Below are positions 37,245 to 46,701 of a stretch of DNA of 64,000 nt, piece after piece. Every line of letters starts with the position of its first letter. Positions within the stretch are counted from its first letter, which is position 1. The notes below the pieces were generated by a model, which did not search any database, was not told the DNA's origin, and was given only the letters and a program-made list of their open reading frames with translations. Both the position numbers and the translations under genes were made by a program. Source of the stretch: Erysipelothrix urinaevulpis (lineage in GTDB: Bacteria > Bacillota_I > Bacilli_A > Erysipelotrichales > Erysipelotrichaceae); assembly GCF_009828835.1 (NCBI RefSeq), contig NZ_WTTB01000007.1, positions 35,152 through 99,151 of the forward strand, read 5' to 3'.

Positions 37245-38321
37245 TTAACGACCTTGAGCTAGCACTTCTTTTTGTTCTTCTGCTAAGAGTGCCGCAACGA
37301 TTTCATCCAATTTACCTTCCATAATTATATCTAGTTTTTGTAAGGTTAAACCGATACGGTGGTCACTCACTCTATTTTGTGGATAGTTGTATGTTCGAAT
37401 TTTTTCTGAACGATCACCACGACCAACTTTTGATTGACGTTCTGCACTTTGTTCTTTCATTTTTTCTTCTTCTAAATGACTAAAAATACGAGCACGAATT
37501 AACTGCATCGCTTTGTCTTTGTTGGCATGTTGACTTCGTCCATCTTGACAGTTTACTGAAATACCGGTTGGTGTATGCGTAATTCTAACCGCGGAGTCTG
37601 TTTTATTAACATGTTGCCCTCCAGCACCCGTTGCTCGGTGTGTTTCAATAACTAAATCATTAGGATTAATATCGACATCTTCTTCTTCAACATCTGGCAT
37701 CACCAAAACCGTTGCCGTTGACGTATGAATCCGTCCTTGTGTTTCTGTTTTAGGAACTCGTTGGACTCGATGTGATCCTGATTCAAACTTAAAGTGACGG
37801 TAAGGTTCTTCGCCTTTAATTAAAAATGAAATTTGTGTAAACCCGCCTGCTTCTGCAGTACTTGCTTCTATCACTTCGTATTTATACCCAAGTGATTCTG
37901 CGTAACGTGAATACATACGGTAAAGATCTCCCGCAAAAATATTCCCTTCATCACCACCAGCTGCTCCACGAATTTCAATAATCGCATCATGAGAGTCGTT
38001 TGGATCTTTAGGAATCAGTAAAACTTGCAGTTCATCGATAAATTTTGTCATTTTTTCTTCATGTTCTGAAATTTCTAACTCTGCCATTTCAGCTAATTCT
38101 GCATCTCCCATATCTAACATTTCTTTTGCCTGATTAAAAAATTCTTCTGACTCTAGAAATTGACGATAGACTGAAAGCGTTTGTTGCATTGATGCTTGTT
38201 CTTTTCCAAGTTTCGCAAGACGTTTTGAGTCAGATAGGACTGCTTGATCCATCATTAACTCATTAATTTCTGCTTCTCGCTCCAACATTCCTTCTAATCT
38301 TGTGCGCATTGTATTATCCAT
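37245..38321 (-). CDS. prfA: Peptide chain release factor 1
   Basis: Ends translation at UAA and UAG. The 358 residues include the stop-codon-reading PKTETQGRIHTSTATV region (with the P-x-T type recognition motif) and the catalytic GAGGQHVNKTDSAVR. It overlaps tdk by 1 bp. tdk-prfA-prmC is the standard Firmicutes order. Confidence 0.98.
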   Translation of the reverse strand: MDNTMRTRLEGMLEREAEINELMMDQAVLSDSKRLAKLGKEQASMQQTLSVYRQFLESEEFFNQAKEMLDMGDAELAEMAELEISEHEEKMTKFIDELQVLLIPKDPNDSHDAIIEIRGAAGGDEGNIFAGDLYRMYSRYAESLGYKYEVIEASTAEAGGFTQISFLIKGEEPYRHFKFESGSHRVQRVPKTETQGRIHTSTATVLVMPDVEEEDVDINPNDLVIETHRATGAGGQHVNKTDSAVRITHTPTGISVNCQDGRSQHANKDKAMQLIRARIFSHLEEEKMKEQSAERQSKVGRGDRSEKIRTYNYPQNRVSDHRIGLTLQKLDIIMEGKLDEIVAALLAEEQKEVLAQGR

Positions 38322-38938
38322 TATTTATTTTCACCTCTTAATTCACCATTGATTGCTGGTTTGTTTTTGATAATGTGATCATGTCGACAGCGCGCTTCAT
38401 ACGATTCGCTTGCTGCAACTAAGATAATTTCATCATCATAGGACGCAGGTTCACCGTCAACCAAACGTTGAGTCCGTGTTGCTGGTCCACCACAAACTGT
38501 ACATACGGCTGTTAATTTTGTAACAAATTCTGCTGTTGTCATTAATTTAGGGATAACCCCAAATGGTTCGCCTCTAAAATCCATGTCCAATCCAGCGACC
38601 ATAACACGGATCCCTCTTACTGCGAGGTGATCACACACCTTGATAATATTGTCATCAAAGAATTGAACTTCATCAATTGCAACAACATCTGTTGTTTCAC
38701 TGACATAATCAAGAATTTCTAGTGCTGTTGATACATTATAACTCTGAACACGACTTCCTGCGTGTGAGACGACTTCCTCTTCACTGTAACGATTATCAAT
38801 CGCTGGTTTGAAGACAACAATATTCTCTTTCGCATATTTTAGTACATTGATTCTTCGAATCAATTCTTCGGTTTTACCCGCAAACATACAACCCGTGATA
38901 ACTTCTATATATCCAGGTTTATATTGATGATACATCAT
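38321..38938 (-). CDS. tdk: Thymidine kinase
   Basis: Type II thymidine kinase for nucleotide salvage. The 205 residues contain the P-loop [15 protein letters not shown], the [11 protein letters not shown] motif and the C-terminal zinc lid with CTVCGG and a later C-R-H pair. GAGGTG lies 5 nt before the ATG. Confidence 0.97.
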   Translation of the reverse strand: MMYHQYKPGYIEVITGCMFAGKTEELIRRINVLKYAKENIVVFKPAIDNRYSEEEVVSHAGSRVQSYNVSTALEILDYVSETTDVVAIDEVQFFDDNIIKVCDHLAVRGIRVMVAGLDMDFRGEPFGVIPKLMTTAEFVTKLTAVCTVCGGPATRTQRLVDGEPASYDDEIILVAASESYEARCRHDHIIKNKPAINGELRGENK

Positions 38939-38977
38939 ATTTTCACCTCATTAATCTTATTTTACCACTCTTTGCCC

Positions 38978-39008
38978 AAAAAAAATAAGGGTTTAGCCCT
39001 TATTTTTT
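38978..39008 (-). terminator. Terminator between rpmE and tdk
   Basis: AAAAAATAAGGG-TTTA-CCCTTATTTTTT stem just past rpmE, minus-strand T run at its end. Confidence 0.8.
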
Positions 39009-39210
39009 ATTTTAAACCATATTTCTTGTTAAATTTATCAATACGGCCGTCTGCCTTACCAAAACGTTGTTTTCCTGTATAGAACGGGTGGCAATTTGAA
39101 CATGTATCAACTCTTAAATCTTCTTTAGTTGAGCCAACCTCGATTTCAGTATTACATGAAGTACAAACGATTTTTGTTTTATGATATTCTGGATGAATTC
39201 CTTGTTTCAT
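39007..39210 (-). CDS. rpmE: Large ribosomal subunit protein bL31, zinc type
   Basis: The 67 residues carry four Cys in CTSC and CSNC, marking the zinc-containing (C+) type of bL31, and the C-terminal [10 protein letters not shown]. Own promoter and leader upstream; a terminator separates it from tdk. Confidence 0.97.
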   Translation of the reverse strand: MKQGIHPEYHKTKIVCTSCNTEIEVGSTKEDLRVDTCSNCHPFYTGKQRFGKADGRIDKFNKKYGLK

Positions 39211-39229
39211 AATTTGTTTCTCCTTCCGC

Positions 39230-39250
39230 CTAGAGCACAGTTCGCCCTAG
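39230..39250 (-). promoter_or_regulatory. Leader hairpin of rpmE (candidate L31 leader)
   Basis: CTAGGGC...GCTCTAG stem between the rpmE promoter and its ribosome binding site. Autoregulatory L31 leaders are known in Firmicutes; I have not matched this one to the consensus. Confidence 0.4.
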
Positions 39251-39265
39251 ATAAGTTACTGAACA

Positions 39266-39294
39266 ATAATACCATATGTTTCAATGTTTATCAA
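39266..39294 (-). promoter_or_regulatory. Promoter of rpmE
   Basis: Minus strand TTGATA (39289-39294) and TATTAT (39266-39271) with a 17-bp spacer. Confidence 0.65.
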
Positions 39295-39782
39295 GGTTCT
39301 TGTTTTATTACTCTATAGAGTTTATTTTCACCACTTTCGTCATACTGTTTGACGATTGAAGTTAATGAATTTTCTTGTGGTGGTATTTTCTTTAAAAATC
39401 CAGTTTCTCTCTCTTGTTTTTTCGTTGTGACAAGATAGTGGTAACTGTCATCATTAATTGAACGTGAATCAAATGTTATTGTTACTTCCCAATTTGATGA
39501 AAACGATTTAATGATTTCATCGAGTAAATGTTCCTCATCATTTCCATACAGTTCTAATACCCTTTGTGTTCGATCACTCTTCAGCACAATGAGTTCACGT
39601 TCTTCTTTAAATACATAATCATCATCAGCATAAAATCTTCTTTCAATTCTTATATCTTCTTCCGGTATTTGAAGATAATTCCATCCTTGATAGTCTTCTT
39701 CAACAATCATAACCCAGTTACCTTGATAGTTGGGAGCACACCCTACCAAAACAACAAGGAATATGCTGATTATTTTTTTCAT
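39291..39782 (-). CDS. Lipoprotein, unknown function (paralogue 1)
   Basis: A 163-residue lipoprotein: signal MKKIISIFLVVLVGC with the lipid-carrying Cys at 15, then APNYQGNW. It shares a plan with the next protein upstream: a Y-Q-G near the mature N-terminus, a mid-region rich in charged residues, and a C-terminal G-F-x-x-x-x-P-x-E-x-S-L block. The pair probably arose by duplication. It is the last gene of the GntR-ABC operon (15 bp after its paralogue), so it may work with that transporter. Confidence 0.75.
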   Translation of the reverse strand: MKKIISIFLVVLVGCAPNYQGNWVMIVEEDYQGWNYLQIPEEDIRIERRFYADDDYVFKEERELIVLKSDRTQRVLELYGNDEEHLLDEIIKSFSSNWEVTITFDSRSINDDSYHYLVTTKKQERETGFLKKIPPQENSLTSIVKQYDESGENKLYRVIKQEP

Positions 39783-39797
39783 AACAATCCCCTTCCA

Positions 39798-40334
39798 TTA
39801 ATCTGCTTTTTCAAGTGTATAAGTATAACCATAATCTTTAAGTTTTGTTTCATAGTCAGAAATTGTTTGTGTTAATGAATATTCTTCAGGAACGATAGTT
39901 CCCCAAAATCCGTCTTTTCTTTTTGGACTTTCTTCTGTTGTGGTAATGATAATAACCTCATCATCCCATTCTTTTTCAACACTTGATTTTGATTCAGTTT
40001 GATTGTCCTCATGATACTCATTCTTAATAATGGCATTGATTAATTCATTGACATCATAATTATTATTAGTTAAAAACCGTGTCGTCGTGTCATTAAAATA
40101 ATACTTATCTTCTCTTACAGTTTTATAAATATAATCATTGTGTGCATAAGCAATCCAATGATACTCTCTTTTCATGGTTCGTGCGACACTGTGAAGATTT
40201 TCTTCTTCATTGTAAAGTTCTTCTTCTTGAAAAACAGCATGACTCGACATTTTATACTCACCTTGATAGTCTGATGTAAACGTACAAGCTGTTACACTCA
40301 AAAGCACGATTAAACTCAGTAGTATTTTTTTCAT
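39798..40334 (-). CDS. Lipoprotein, unknown function (paralogue 2)
   Basis: A 178-residue lipoprotein: signal MKKILLSLIVLLSVTAC (lipobox VTAC), mature N-terminus TFTSDYQGEYKM. The C-terminal GFWGTIVPEEYSLTQTI matches GFLKKIPPQENSLTSI in the downstream gene. It lies 30 bp after the putative permease gene in the same direction. No enzyme motif seen. Confidence 0.75.
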   Translation of the reverse strand: MKKILLSLIVLLSVTACTFTSDYQGEYKMSSHAVFQEEELYNEEENLHSVARTMKREYHWIAYAHNDYIYKTVREDKYYFNDTTTRFLTNNNYDVNELINAIIKNEYHEDNQTESKSSVEKEWDDEVIIITTTEESPKRKDGFWGTIVPEEYSLTQTISDYETKLKDYGYTYTLEKAD

Positions 40335-40364
40335 AAAGCCCTCCTTTATTTCCTGGGAAATGAT

Positions 40365-40919
40365 TTAACTTAGTTCGCCCGTTAAATAAATTGATCGTAT
40401 GACGAAGTAAAACAGTACGGACCCTGCTAACATTATGATAATCATGACTATTTCAGACAAATTAGAAAGAGCGAACAAACCTGGAATAATCATATATATG
40501 ATGGGTTTCTTCTTTAAATCATCATAAATATGAGCAAACATAACAAGAAAAATCGTTAATGGAAATGAAAACGTAAAACCAACGTCGAATCCAGTAGGAA
40601 CATTACTTGTAAAGATCAACATAGATGCAGATATTCCTAAAATTGATAACATTACTTTTCTCATTGAATTGTTGAAAAGTTCTTGGCGAGTCGTCCCTAA
40701 ACTCAAACTAAACCGTATGAATTCATGACTAAATATATTTTTGTAAACTAAGTTTAGGAGTGTTGCATAACCCGTACCTACAACAATTGCTACATTAACG
40801 CTTCTTACTTCATCACCTGGCATCAGCGTAATTACTGTTGTTGGAATGACAATCAATGTAGCAAGAAAAATCACTAGCCATATCATCGTATTTGTATTAA
40901 CGCTTATGAATCGTTTCAT
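40365..40919 (-). CDS. Putative ABC transporter membrane protein
   Basis: A 184-residue hydrophobic protein with about five or six membrane helices and no catalytic motif. It overlaps the upstream ATPase gene by 23 bp, indicating coupled translation, and so is the likely membrane partner. Resembles small YtrC/YtrD-type components next to GntR regulators; the homology is not certain. Confidence 0.7.
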   Translation of the reverse strand: MKRFISVNTNTMIWLVIFLATLIVIPTTVITLMPGDEVRSVNVAIVVGTGYATLLNLVYKNIFSHEFIRFSLSLGTTRQELFNNSMRKVMLSILGISASMLIFTSNVPTGFDVGFTFSFPLTIFLVMFAHIYDDLKKKPIIYMIIPGLFALSNLSEIVMIIIMLAGSVLFYFVIRSIYLTGELS

Positions 40920-41703
40920 GGCGACTCCTTTCTAATCCTAGAAGTATTTCACTAATTTTTAAATCGTTTTTGGGAGATGGTTTATGCAGTAACGCCTTAA
41001 TGTTAAATTGATTCTTTTCATAATAAACAATGTCATCGGGCGAAAGTTGTGAGAATTCTTCTTCATTTCCAATCCAAACCGTATAATTTGCAATTAATTC
41101 AGACACTTCTCCAGCATAGAACACAGCCTTGTCTTTAATATAAATAACTCTATCTGCTACATCGTCATAAAGTTCAAGTTGATTGGTACTTACAATGATT
41201 GATCGGCCTTCGACAGTCATATAATCTGCGAAAATTTTTTCCAATTTATTTTTATGAACAACATCTAAATTGGTATCTATCTCATCTAAGATTAACAAAT
41301 TAGTGTCTCTTGCTAATCCTAAAGCGAGTGTAAAGAGTTTTAATTGGCCTGTAGACATTTCAGAAACATTCATATAAACAGGAATCAAGAACTCATCCAG
41401 GTAATATCGAAATTTTTGTGGGTCGAATGTGCTGTCCACTTCTTTCATGACACTTGACATCAACATGCCTTCAACACGCTTATCAAATGGGTTATCTGTT
41501 CCAACATAGGCGATATTAAGTTGTTCTTTTTCTATGGTTCCATTTTGAAATAACAAACTACCAATAATACCATCAATGAGAGTACTTTTACCGCTGGCAT
41601 TTCGCCCTACTAGAACGGTAATAGTGTTTTTCGGCACGTCTATATTTACTCCCTGAAGTTCATAGGAACCACGTCTAATTGTTCCGTCTTTAATCTTTAA
41701 CAT
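40897..41703 (-). CDS. ABC transporter ATP-binding protein
   Basis: A 268-residue ATPase with Walker A LVGRNASGKSTLI, signature MSTGQLKLFTLALGLA (MSTGQ in place of LSGGQ) and Walker B LLILDEIDTNLD. It has an extended C-terminal region after residue 210. Located between the fused ABC protein and the membrane protein in the GntR-led operon; resembles YtrB/YhcG-type ATPases. Confidence 0.88.
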   Translation of the reverse strand: MLKIKDGTIRRGSYELQGVNIDVPKNTITVLVGRNASGKSTLIDGIIGSLLFQNGTIEKEQLNIAYVGTDNPFDKRVEGMLMSSVMKEVDSTFDPQKFRYYLDEFLIPVYMNVSEMSTGQLKLFTLALGLARDTNLLILDEIDTNLDVVHKNKLEKIFADYMTVEGRSIIVSTNQLELYDDVADRVIYIKDKAVFYAGEVSELIANYTVWIGNEEEFSQLSPDDIVYYEKNQFNIKALLHKPSPKNDLKISEILLGLERSRHETIHKR

Positions 41704-41706
41704 GGC

Positions 41707-42975
41707 TTATTCCTCCTCTGTTTGACTTAGAATGTATTCCTTAATCGATGGATATTCAGTTTGAAAGGTAATGATATCTGTTTTTAATTCAACCTTTCCT
41801 TCGTCGAGATAAACTATTTTATCAAGTATATTTTCATAGAATTCTACCTGGTGTGTCGCGATGATTATCGTCGCATTGTATTTATAATTGTAATTTTGAA
41901 TGTCTCGAATAATATCTTCACGTGTAAAACCATCAATACCATCGGTTGGTTCATCCATCACCAACAAGCGGGCTTGGTGTGATAAAGCAATCGCAATCAT
42001 TAATCGTTGTTGCATCCCCAATGACAATTCTTTTATTTTTTGCTGTGATTCAATGTTATAACGCCCTGCGTATCCATCAAACTCATCCTGATTCCATTGA
42101 CTATAAACATGACTCATATAGTTCACCACATCACTGACCTTACTAAAATTTTTGAATGGAAAATCGACAGGCACATAACCTAAGTTATCTTTGTTGATCG
42201 TTTCGCCTTCAAAGTAAATTGGTTTATCATTAACATTCAACTCGCCTGATATAAACCTCATTAACGTTGTTTTTCCAGCACCATGTTTTCCAACAATTCC
42301 CAAAATTTCTCCTTGAGCAGCTGATATATTAACATCATTCAGAGCGGGTTTTCGATCACCTTTTTTATAACGATAGCTTAGACTATCAACTGTAAAATCT
42401 TGTGATGCTTCGTAAACAACCGTTTGGTTAAATTTTGTATGAATGATCCATTTATAAACTGTTACAATCAGTAACAATATAAAGGTAAAGATGACAACAG
42501 TCACTGCACGTTCAAGTGGGTATTTAGAAAAGTGTTCACTTTTATTAATGAGAATCAACAGTATCAGTGATCCTATATAAACAACGACATCTAAGCCGTT
42601 AATAAAACGTGGGAATTTTACTTGGATATCTGTTGTAATCTTACTGAGGTAGATAAATGCTGAGGTAAGAAATAATGTTTCTATGCCATTAATAAGATTA
42701 TAGATTGTTTGGGATGTGAAGTTTCGAATAATGAAAAAAGCCAATACCGTTAAGACAAAATAACTGACTGCTACAATTAAAGATTCTTTAAAGAATTTTG
42801 ACCATTTTTGTGGTAGATATGATAAGTCACGGTGGTAATCATTTTGCACGATAAAGATATAAATTGGGAAAAATGGATCTTTTTTTGGTCCTGTCGATAA
42901 ATATATTAATGTAATCCCTGTTAAAAAAGCCCACCACCACTTTCTCGTTTTTTCTTTATAAAATAATGATTTCAT
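41707..42975 (-). CDS. ABC transporter with fused membrane and ATPase domains
   Basis: The 422-residue protein starts with about five membrane helices (residues 12-185) and ends with an ATPase domain (190-420): Walker A VGKHGAGKTTLM, signature LSLGMQQRLMIAIAL, Walker B LLVMDEPTDGID and the switch THQ. The permease part is N-terminal, as in many exporters, but lacks a typical type I ABC-exporter core, so it is more like a fusion of an ABC-2 type membrane domain and its ATPase. It overlaps the GntR gene by 4 bp. Confidence 0.85.
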   Translation of the reverse strand: MKSLFYKEKTRKWWWAFLTGITLIYLSTGPKKDPFFPIYIFIVQNDYHRDLSYLPQKWSKFFKESLIVAVSYFVLTVLAFFIIRNFTSQTIYNLINGIETLFLTSAFIYLSKITTDIQVKFPRFINGLDVVVYIGSLILLILINKSEHFSKYPLERAVTVVIFTFILLLIVTVYKWIIHTKFNQTVVYEASQDFTVDSLSYRYKKGDRKPALNDVNISAAQGEILGIVGKHGAGKTTLMRFISGELNVNDKPIYFEGETINKDNLGYVPVDFPFKNFSKVSDVVNYMSHVYSQWNQDEFDGYAGRYNIESQQKIKELSLGMQQRLMIAIALSHQARLLVMDEPTDGIDGFTREDIIRDIQNYNYKYNATIIIATHQVEFYENILDKIVYLDEGKVELKTDIITFQTEYPSIKEYILSQTEEE

Positions 42976-43349
42976 TGGTTTTCCTCCTTAACTTCTTTAA
43001 AAAGCTTCATTAATTCTTGATCCGTTATTTTAGCAACATCTGCTAATGCTAAAATTTCAATGATATGTTCTTTAATTTCTAAACTATAGTTCTCTTGTAA
43101 TTCTTTAGCATCAAGTGCTGCAACATAGCTTCCTTTACCCTTCACTGTGTAGATATAACCATCTTTTTCCAAATCTTCATATGCTCTTTTTGTGGTTATC
43201 ACACTCACCTGTAGTTCTTTCGCTAGAAAACGGATTGAAGGTAGTTTTTCATTACCTTTCACTTTTCCTTGAACAATGTTGTCCCGAATCTGTTGGTACA
43301 CTTGTTCATAAATTGGGACTTCTGCATTATAGTTTATGATTATGTTCAT
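42972..43349 (-). CDS. GntR-family (YtrA-type) transcriptional repressor
   Basis: A 125-residue regulator of the short YtrA subfamily: the winged helix (YEQVYQQIRDNIVQGKVKG, LPSIRFLAKELQVSVITTKR) is followed by only a short dimerisation helix. It is the first gene of the ABC-lipoprotein operon and overlaps the next gene. An operator-like dyad sits on its promoter, so it probably represses its own operon until the transported compound or cell-wall stress is sensed. Confidence 0.9.
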   Translation of the reverse strand: MNIIINYNAEVPIYEQVYQQIRDNIVQGKVKGNEKLPSIRFLAKELQVSVITTKRAYEDLEKDGYIYTVKGKGSYVAALDAKELQENYSLEIKEHIIEILALADVAKITDQELMKLFKEVKEENQ

Positions 43350-43365
43350 TCTATCACCTACCGTA

Positions 43366-43401
43366 TATACACAGTATACACACTGTTTGTTTTTCTGTCA
43401 A
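43366..43401 (-). promoter_or_regulatory. Promoter and GntR operator
   Basis: Minus strand TTGACA (43396-43401), 17-bp spacer, TATACT (43373-43378). A dyad TATAC-TGT-GTATA (43366-43378) overlaps the -10 box. Confidence 0.8.
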
Positions 43402-43413
43402 GAATCAACCATA

Positions 43414-43438
43414 AAAAAAGTCGAAAATTCGACTTTTT
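43414..43438 (-). terminator. Terminator of the WxL gene
   Basis: AAAAAGTCGAA / TTCGACTTTTT stem with two-base loop and T run, just past the 43445 stop codon. Confidence 0.85.
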
Positions 43439-43444
43439 GATCGT

Positions 43445-45550
43445 TTAATTAGGCGTACTTGATAAAATCCACTCTAAGTTTGTTTCATATTCAGATGGCA
43501 TGAGGGTATTGGTATCCATCTCCAACTGGATTTTAGAATTATTATTGCCTGTTCTTTTAAACCAGCTAAATACCCATTGTCCCTTTCCTTCATTATAGTC
43601 AGCACTTGCTATTTCTGCTGGTTGATTGTTTGAATAAACTTCAAACGTATTGTTTGCTAATATAAATGATCCATCGGTATCTCTACCTCCCACCATCGTA
43701 TTACTAAACTTTATCTTTCCATTGGCTTCATGATAGTCATCCATACCTGGTGTTCCTGTTTTAAATTTATCCATGGAAAGACTCAAGGTCCAGTTAACAT
43801 TATTTCTAGGATGGTTATACATTTGCAGACTTGGTTTTTCAATGGTACTATCAATGACTTGATATCCCGAGCCCACCTTAGTCTCTTGGAATTTCAAGGT
43901 ATCGGGAACCGAGACAATTTGAAGAAGACCTTGTTGTTGAGTTGCTGTAGTTTCACCAATATTTTCAGTGTCACCTAAATCATATGGATTGATAGGTAAG
44001 CGGGGACTAATATCTGCAATACCACCATATAAACTTAGATCTTTTGTAATAATCGTGTTTTCATCAAACGACACAGTCAATTCTTTGTCCGTAAACCAGC
44101 CGTAAAATGCTCCGTTAAATTGATTCGTATCTGGGTATTGATTGATCGGCGTTCCCGTTTTAACATCACTCACTCCCAAAAGCGTAAATGAACTCTCATA
44201 CTCTTGTTTTGTATAGAATGATACACTTGATATTTTTTTACTTCGATAGTATACCCCTTCTTTTTTGCTTTGTGCTCCATAATTTTTCATCAAATCATTT
44301 GAAGTCCATTGGATTGAATCATCATCTTCTTTTACCCAATAGCCTGTATAAATTTCATTACTAGGTGCTTGAGGAAGACCTGACATATACAAGAAATCAT
44401 CATTATTTCCTTCTGGAACAACAATTAACTCTAGTTCTTCAGCACCGTAAAATGCATCTCTAAAAAATCCTTGTCTTGGATTAATCCCAAAGTTTTTAGG
44501 AACTTTGAACTCAACTAATCCTGAACCTTCAAACAAATTATTTGCATTTGGATAATTACTTTGGTGACTAAATGTATCGAGCTCCCATGTCTCAGTTCCA
44601 TCAATTTTTTTCAATTTAGGAGTGTAAGCGAACATCTTTGTCAACCCAACAATTAATTTTGTAGTCGATCCCCATGTCAAATTTAAATATTCAATGTAGT
44701 TCATATATGAAAACATCTCACGGGTATCTTCTAAATTTAAAACATTCCATGTTTCAAATCCATCTATCTTCGAATAATTTGATCCTTGAAACATTGCATA
44801 AGCACTAATTAAATTTTTTGTAGCTGGACCCCATGCTAGATTTAATGTTTGACCTTCTTGGCCTGCATAACTAAACATTTTATCAACAATTCTTGCACCA
44901 GAAACATCCCATGTATTTATACCTTCTAATTCACTGTCTCCATTATATCTGTAAAACAATTGATTAAAGCGCTCTGATTTTCTTACATCTAAATTTTCTA
45001 TTCCAACAATCGTAGCATTAGAATAGGCAAAAAAGTTTTGGAAATACTCACTTGTTTTAATTGTTCCTTGGAATTCAATGTATTTTAATCGCCCATTATC
45101 TGAAGGTTGACCATGGCCATAGATTGTTTGATACAGTGTTTGAGTAATATTTGGAAAGGTTGGGTTATAGACACCCGAACTATTAAATACAATAACTTGT
45201 TGACTAACGTAGTATGTAAATGGAACATTTCCTAAATGTCCATTCATTGTTATTCTCTCTGATCCTTCCTCTTCGATTAATTTTTGATAATAGGCATTGG
45301 ATAAAGTAATTTTATCTTCTTCTGTTTCTTCAATAATTTGATTCTCTTCAACCGTAGGACTTTCAGTCTCCATTTCAACTGAACTTTCTTCAAGCTCTAA
45401 CTCTGGTTCTACAGTTTCGTTATCTGTAGTTGTTTGTTCTGTTTCGTTTATTTGTTGATCGTCAATAGCATTAACCCCAACAATTCCCAGGATTAAAACG
45501 ATGCTTAAAAAGGAGCTTATCCAAACATACATTTTCTTATTCATAAGCAT
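43445..45550 (-). CDS. Large surface protein with BspA-like repeats and a WxL domain (CscC-like)
   Basis: 701 residues: signal peptide with a hydrophobic core (about 10-27), an acidic low-complexity stretch, BspA/DUF285-type leucine-rich repeats near 130-350 (for example GINTWDVSGARIVDKMF and LVGLTKMFAY-like units), a region with GAFYGWFTDKELT typical of Listeria-Bacteroides (InlB B) repeats, and a C-terminal WxL domain with the two WxL motifs NVNWTLSLS and LEWILSSTPN. WxL domains bind peptidoglycan noncovalently. Its partner genes are adjacent. The start at 45550 has AGGAGGA. Confidence 0.9.
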   Translation of the reverse strand: MLMNKKMYVWISSFLSIVLILGIVGVNAIDDQQINETEQTTTDNETVEPELELEESSVEMETESPTVEENQIIEETEEDKITLSNAYYQKLIEEEGSERITMNGHLGNVPFTYYVSQQVIVFNSSGVYNPTFPNITQTLYQTIYGHGQPSDNGRLKYIEFQGTIKTSEYFQNFFAYSNATIVGIENLDVRKSERFNQLFYRYNGDSELEGINTWDVSGARIVDKMFSYAGQEGQTLNLAWGPATKNLISAYAMFQGSNYSKIDGFETWNVLNLEDTREMFSYMNYIEYLNLTWGSTTKLIVGLTKMFAYTPKLKKIDGTETWELDTFSHQSNYPNANNLFEGSGLVEFKVPKNFGINPRQGFFRDAFYGAEELELIVVPEGNNDDFLYMSGLPQAPSNEIYTGYWVKEDDDSIQWTSNDLMKNYGAQSKKEGVYYRSKKISSVSFYTKQEYESSFTLLGVSDVKTGTPINQYPDTNQFNGAFYGWFTDKELTVSFDENTIITKDLSLYGGIADISPRLPINPYDLGDTENIGETTATQQQGLLQIVSVPDTLKFQETKVGSGYQVIDSTIEKPSLQMYNHPRNNVNWTLSLSMDKFKTGTPGMDDYHEANGKIKFSNTMVGGRDTDGSFILANNTFEVYSNNQPAEIASADYNEGKGQWVFSWFKRTGNNNSKIQLEMDTNTLMPSEYETNLEWILSSTPN

Positions 45551-45565
45551 CGTTCCTCCTAACTC

Positions 45566-46606
45566 TTACTCTTGTTCTTGTTCTTGTTCTTCTTTTTTAT
45601 TTTTTCTTTTGAATAGGATAATAATTACAATGACATTAGCAAGGACTAAAAGACCTGCACCAATATAGATTGGCATCATTTTATTATCACTCTTAACCAC
45701 TGTGTTCACTTCTTTACTCTCTTCTCCCTTGACAAGAAAATCATTTGAGAATGTCCAGGAATCTTCTTCATTTGAAATTGTTAGATTGTATGAATAATCC
45801 TGTGCTTTAATTTTTTGATTTTCTTCGGTTGTAGAAAAGATAACATCAAATGTACTGTGTGGTAATATGCTTCGTTTTTCTTCATTAACAATGGCGACGA
45901 CTTTACCATCTTTCTTTTGTTTTATTTCTCCTTCTATTTTAACATTTGTCATGTTTAAACCCATACGATTATGAATTTCAACAAAATATGTTGGCATGTC
46001 TTGGTAAGCTTTTATCCCTGCATCATCTGATTCAAGTAAGGCTGTTGGAACATCCATCGAATTTCTTGCTTGGACTGCGACTAGGTATTTAACAGTTGAA
46101 CTAACACCTACATTATTACCGTTTTCATTATTCTTTTTTTCTTCAGAAGCAATAATGGTAATTCCACCTAAGATAACGCCTTCAATTTCTTCTTCTGGCA
46201 TTAACACTTCAACATCTACAATTTCTTTCTTTCCTGGTTCGATGGTGACGTTATTGTTTTTTATCGTTATCATATTGTCCATCGTATAAGGGATGAACTC
46301 ACTTGGTTTTATTGCTTGTGTATAATCTGCGGCACCATTTTCATTCGTAATTCCATTCGTAGCTCCTAATTCGACCGTCATCGTCGATGAGCCTGTATTG
46401 GTAATTTCTAATTTTAAGACTTCTTTTTGTTTGGGTGCAAGTAGTAAATCAAAATATCCTTTTTGATCAACACTTGATCCTATTTGATTCTCAGAAAATA
46501 ATGGTTTGACTGTAAAGTCGCTGTAACGTTGTGTTTCTGCACTAATTGATGTAACTTGCATAGCCAATATCGCAATGACTAATAATGATTTTATAGTTTT
46601 TTTCAT
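45566..46606 (-). CDS. WxL-interacting protein with DUF916 and DUF3324 (CscA-like)
   Basis: 346 residues: signal peptide (about 1-23), DUF916 domain (SDFTVKPLFSENQ, TNTGSSTMTVE), DUF3324 domain (KYLVAVQARN, MGLNMTNVKIEG), and a C-terminal membrane helix near 310-333 followed by a positively charged tail. Such proteins anchor in the membrane and bind WxL proteins and peptidoglycan. 16 bp before the WxL gene downstream; a hairpin precedes it. Confidence 0.92.
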   Translation of the reverse strand: MKKTIKSLLVIAILAMQVTSISAETQRYSDFTVKPLFSENQIGSSVDQKGYFDLLLAPKQKEVLKLEITNTGSSTMTVELGATNGITNENGAADYTQAIKPSEFIPYTMDNMITIKNNNVTIEPGKKEIVDVEVLMPEEEIEGVILGGITIIASEEKKNNENGNNVGVSSTVKYLVAVQARNSMDVPTALLESDDAGIKAYQDMPTYFVEIHNRMGLNMTNVKIEGEIKQKKDGKVVAIVNEEKRSILPHSTFDVIFSTTEENQKIKAQDYSYNLTISNEEDSWTFSNDFLVKGEESKEVNTVVKSDNKMMPIYIGAGLLVLANVIVIIILFKRKNKKEEQEQEQE

Positions 46607-46668
46607 GATATCTCCTTATTTTTCTATTCTAACTTCATTGTATTGGTTACACATTTATTACATATAAG

Positions 46669-46693
46669 TTCGAAGAGCTTATTGCTCTTCGAA
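46669..46693. terminator. Perfect hairpin between the short WxL gene and the CscA-like gene
   Basis: TTCGAAGAGC / GCTCTTCGAA stem with a five-base loop; the minus-strand T run after it is weak, so it may partly attenuate the downstream genes rather than end the transcript. Confidence 0.5.
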
Positions 46694-46701
46694 TCTTATT
46701 T

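Noticed and set aside
41707..42975. Interpretation as two genes joined by a missed stop codon
   Set aside because: The frame is open throughout with a smooth linker and a single good start; treated as a true fusion.
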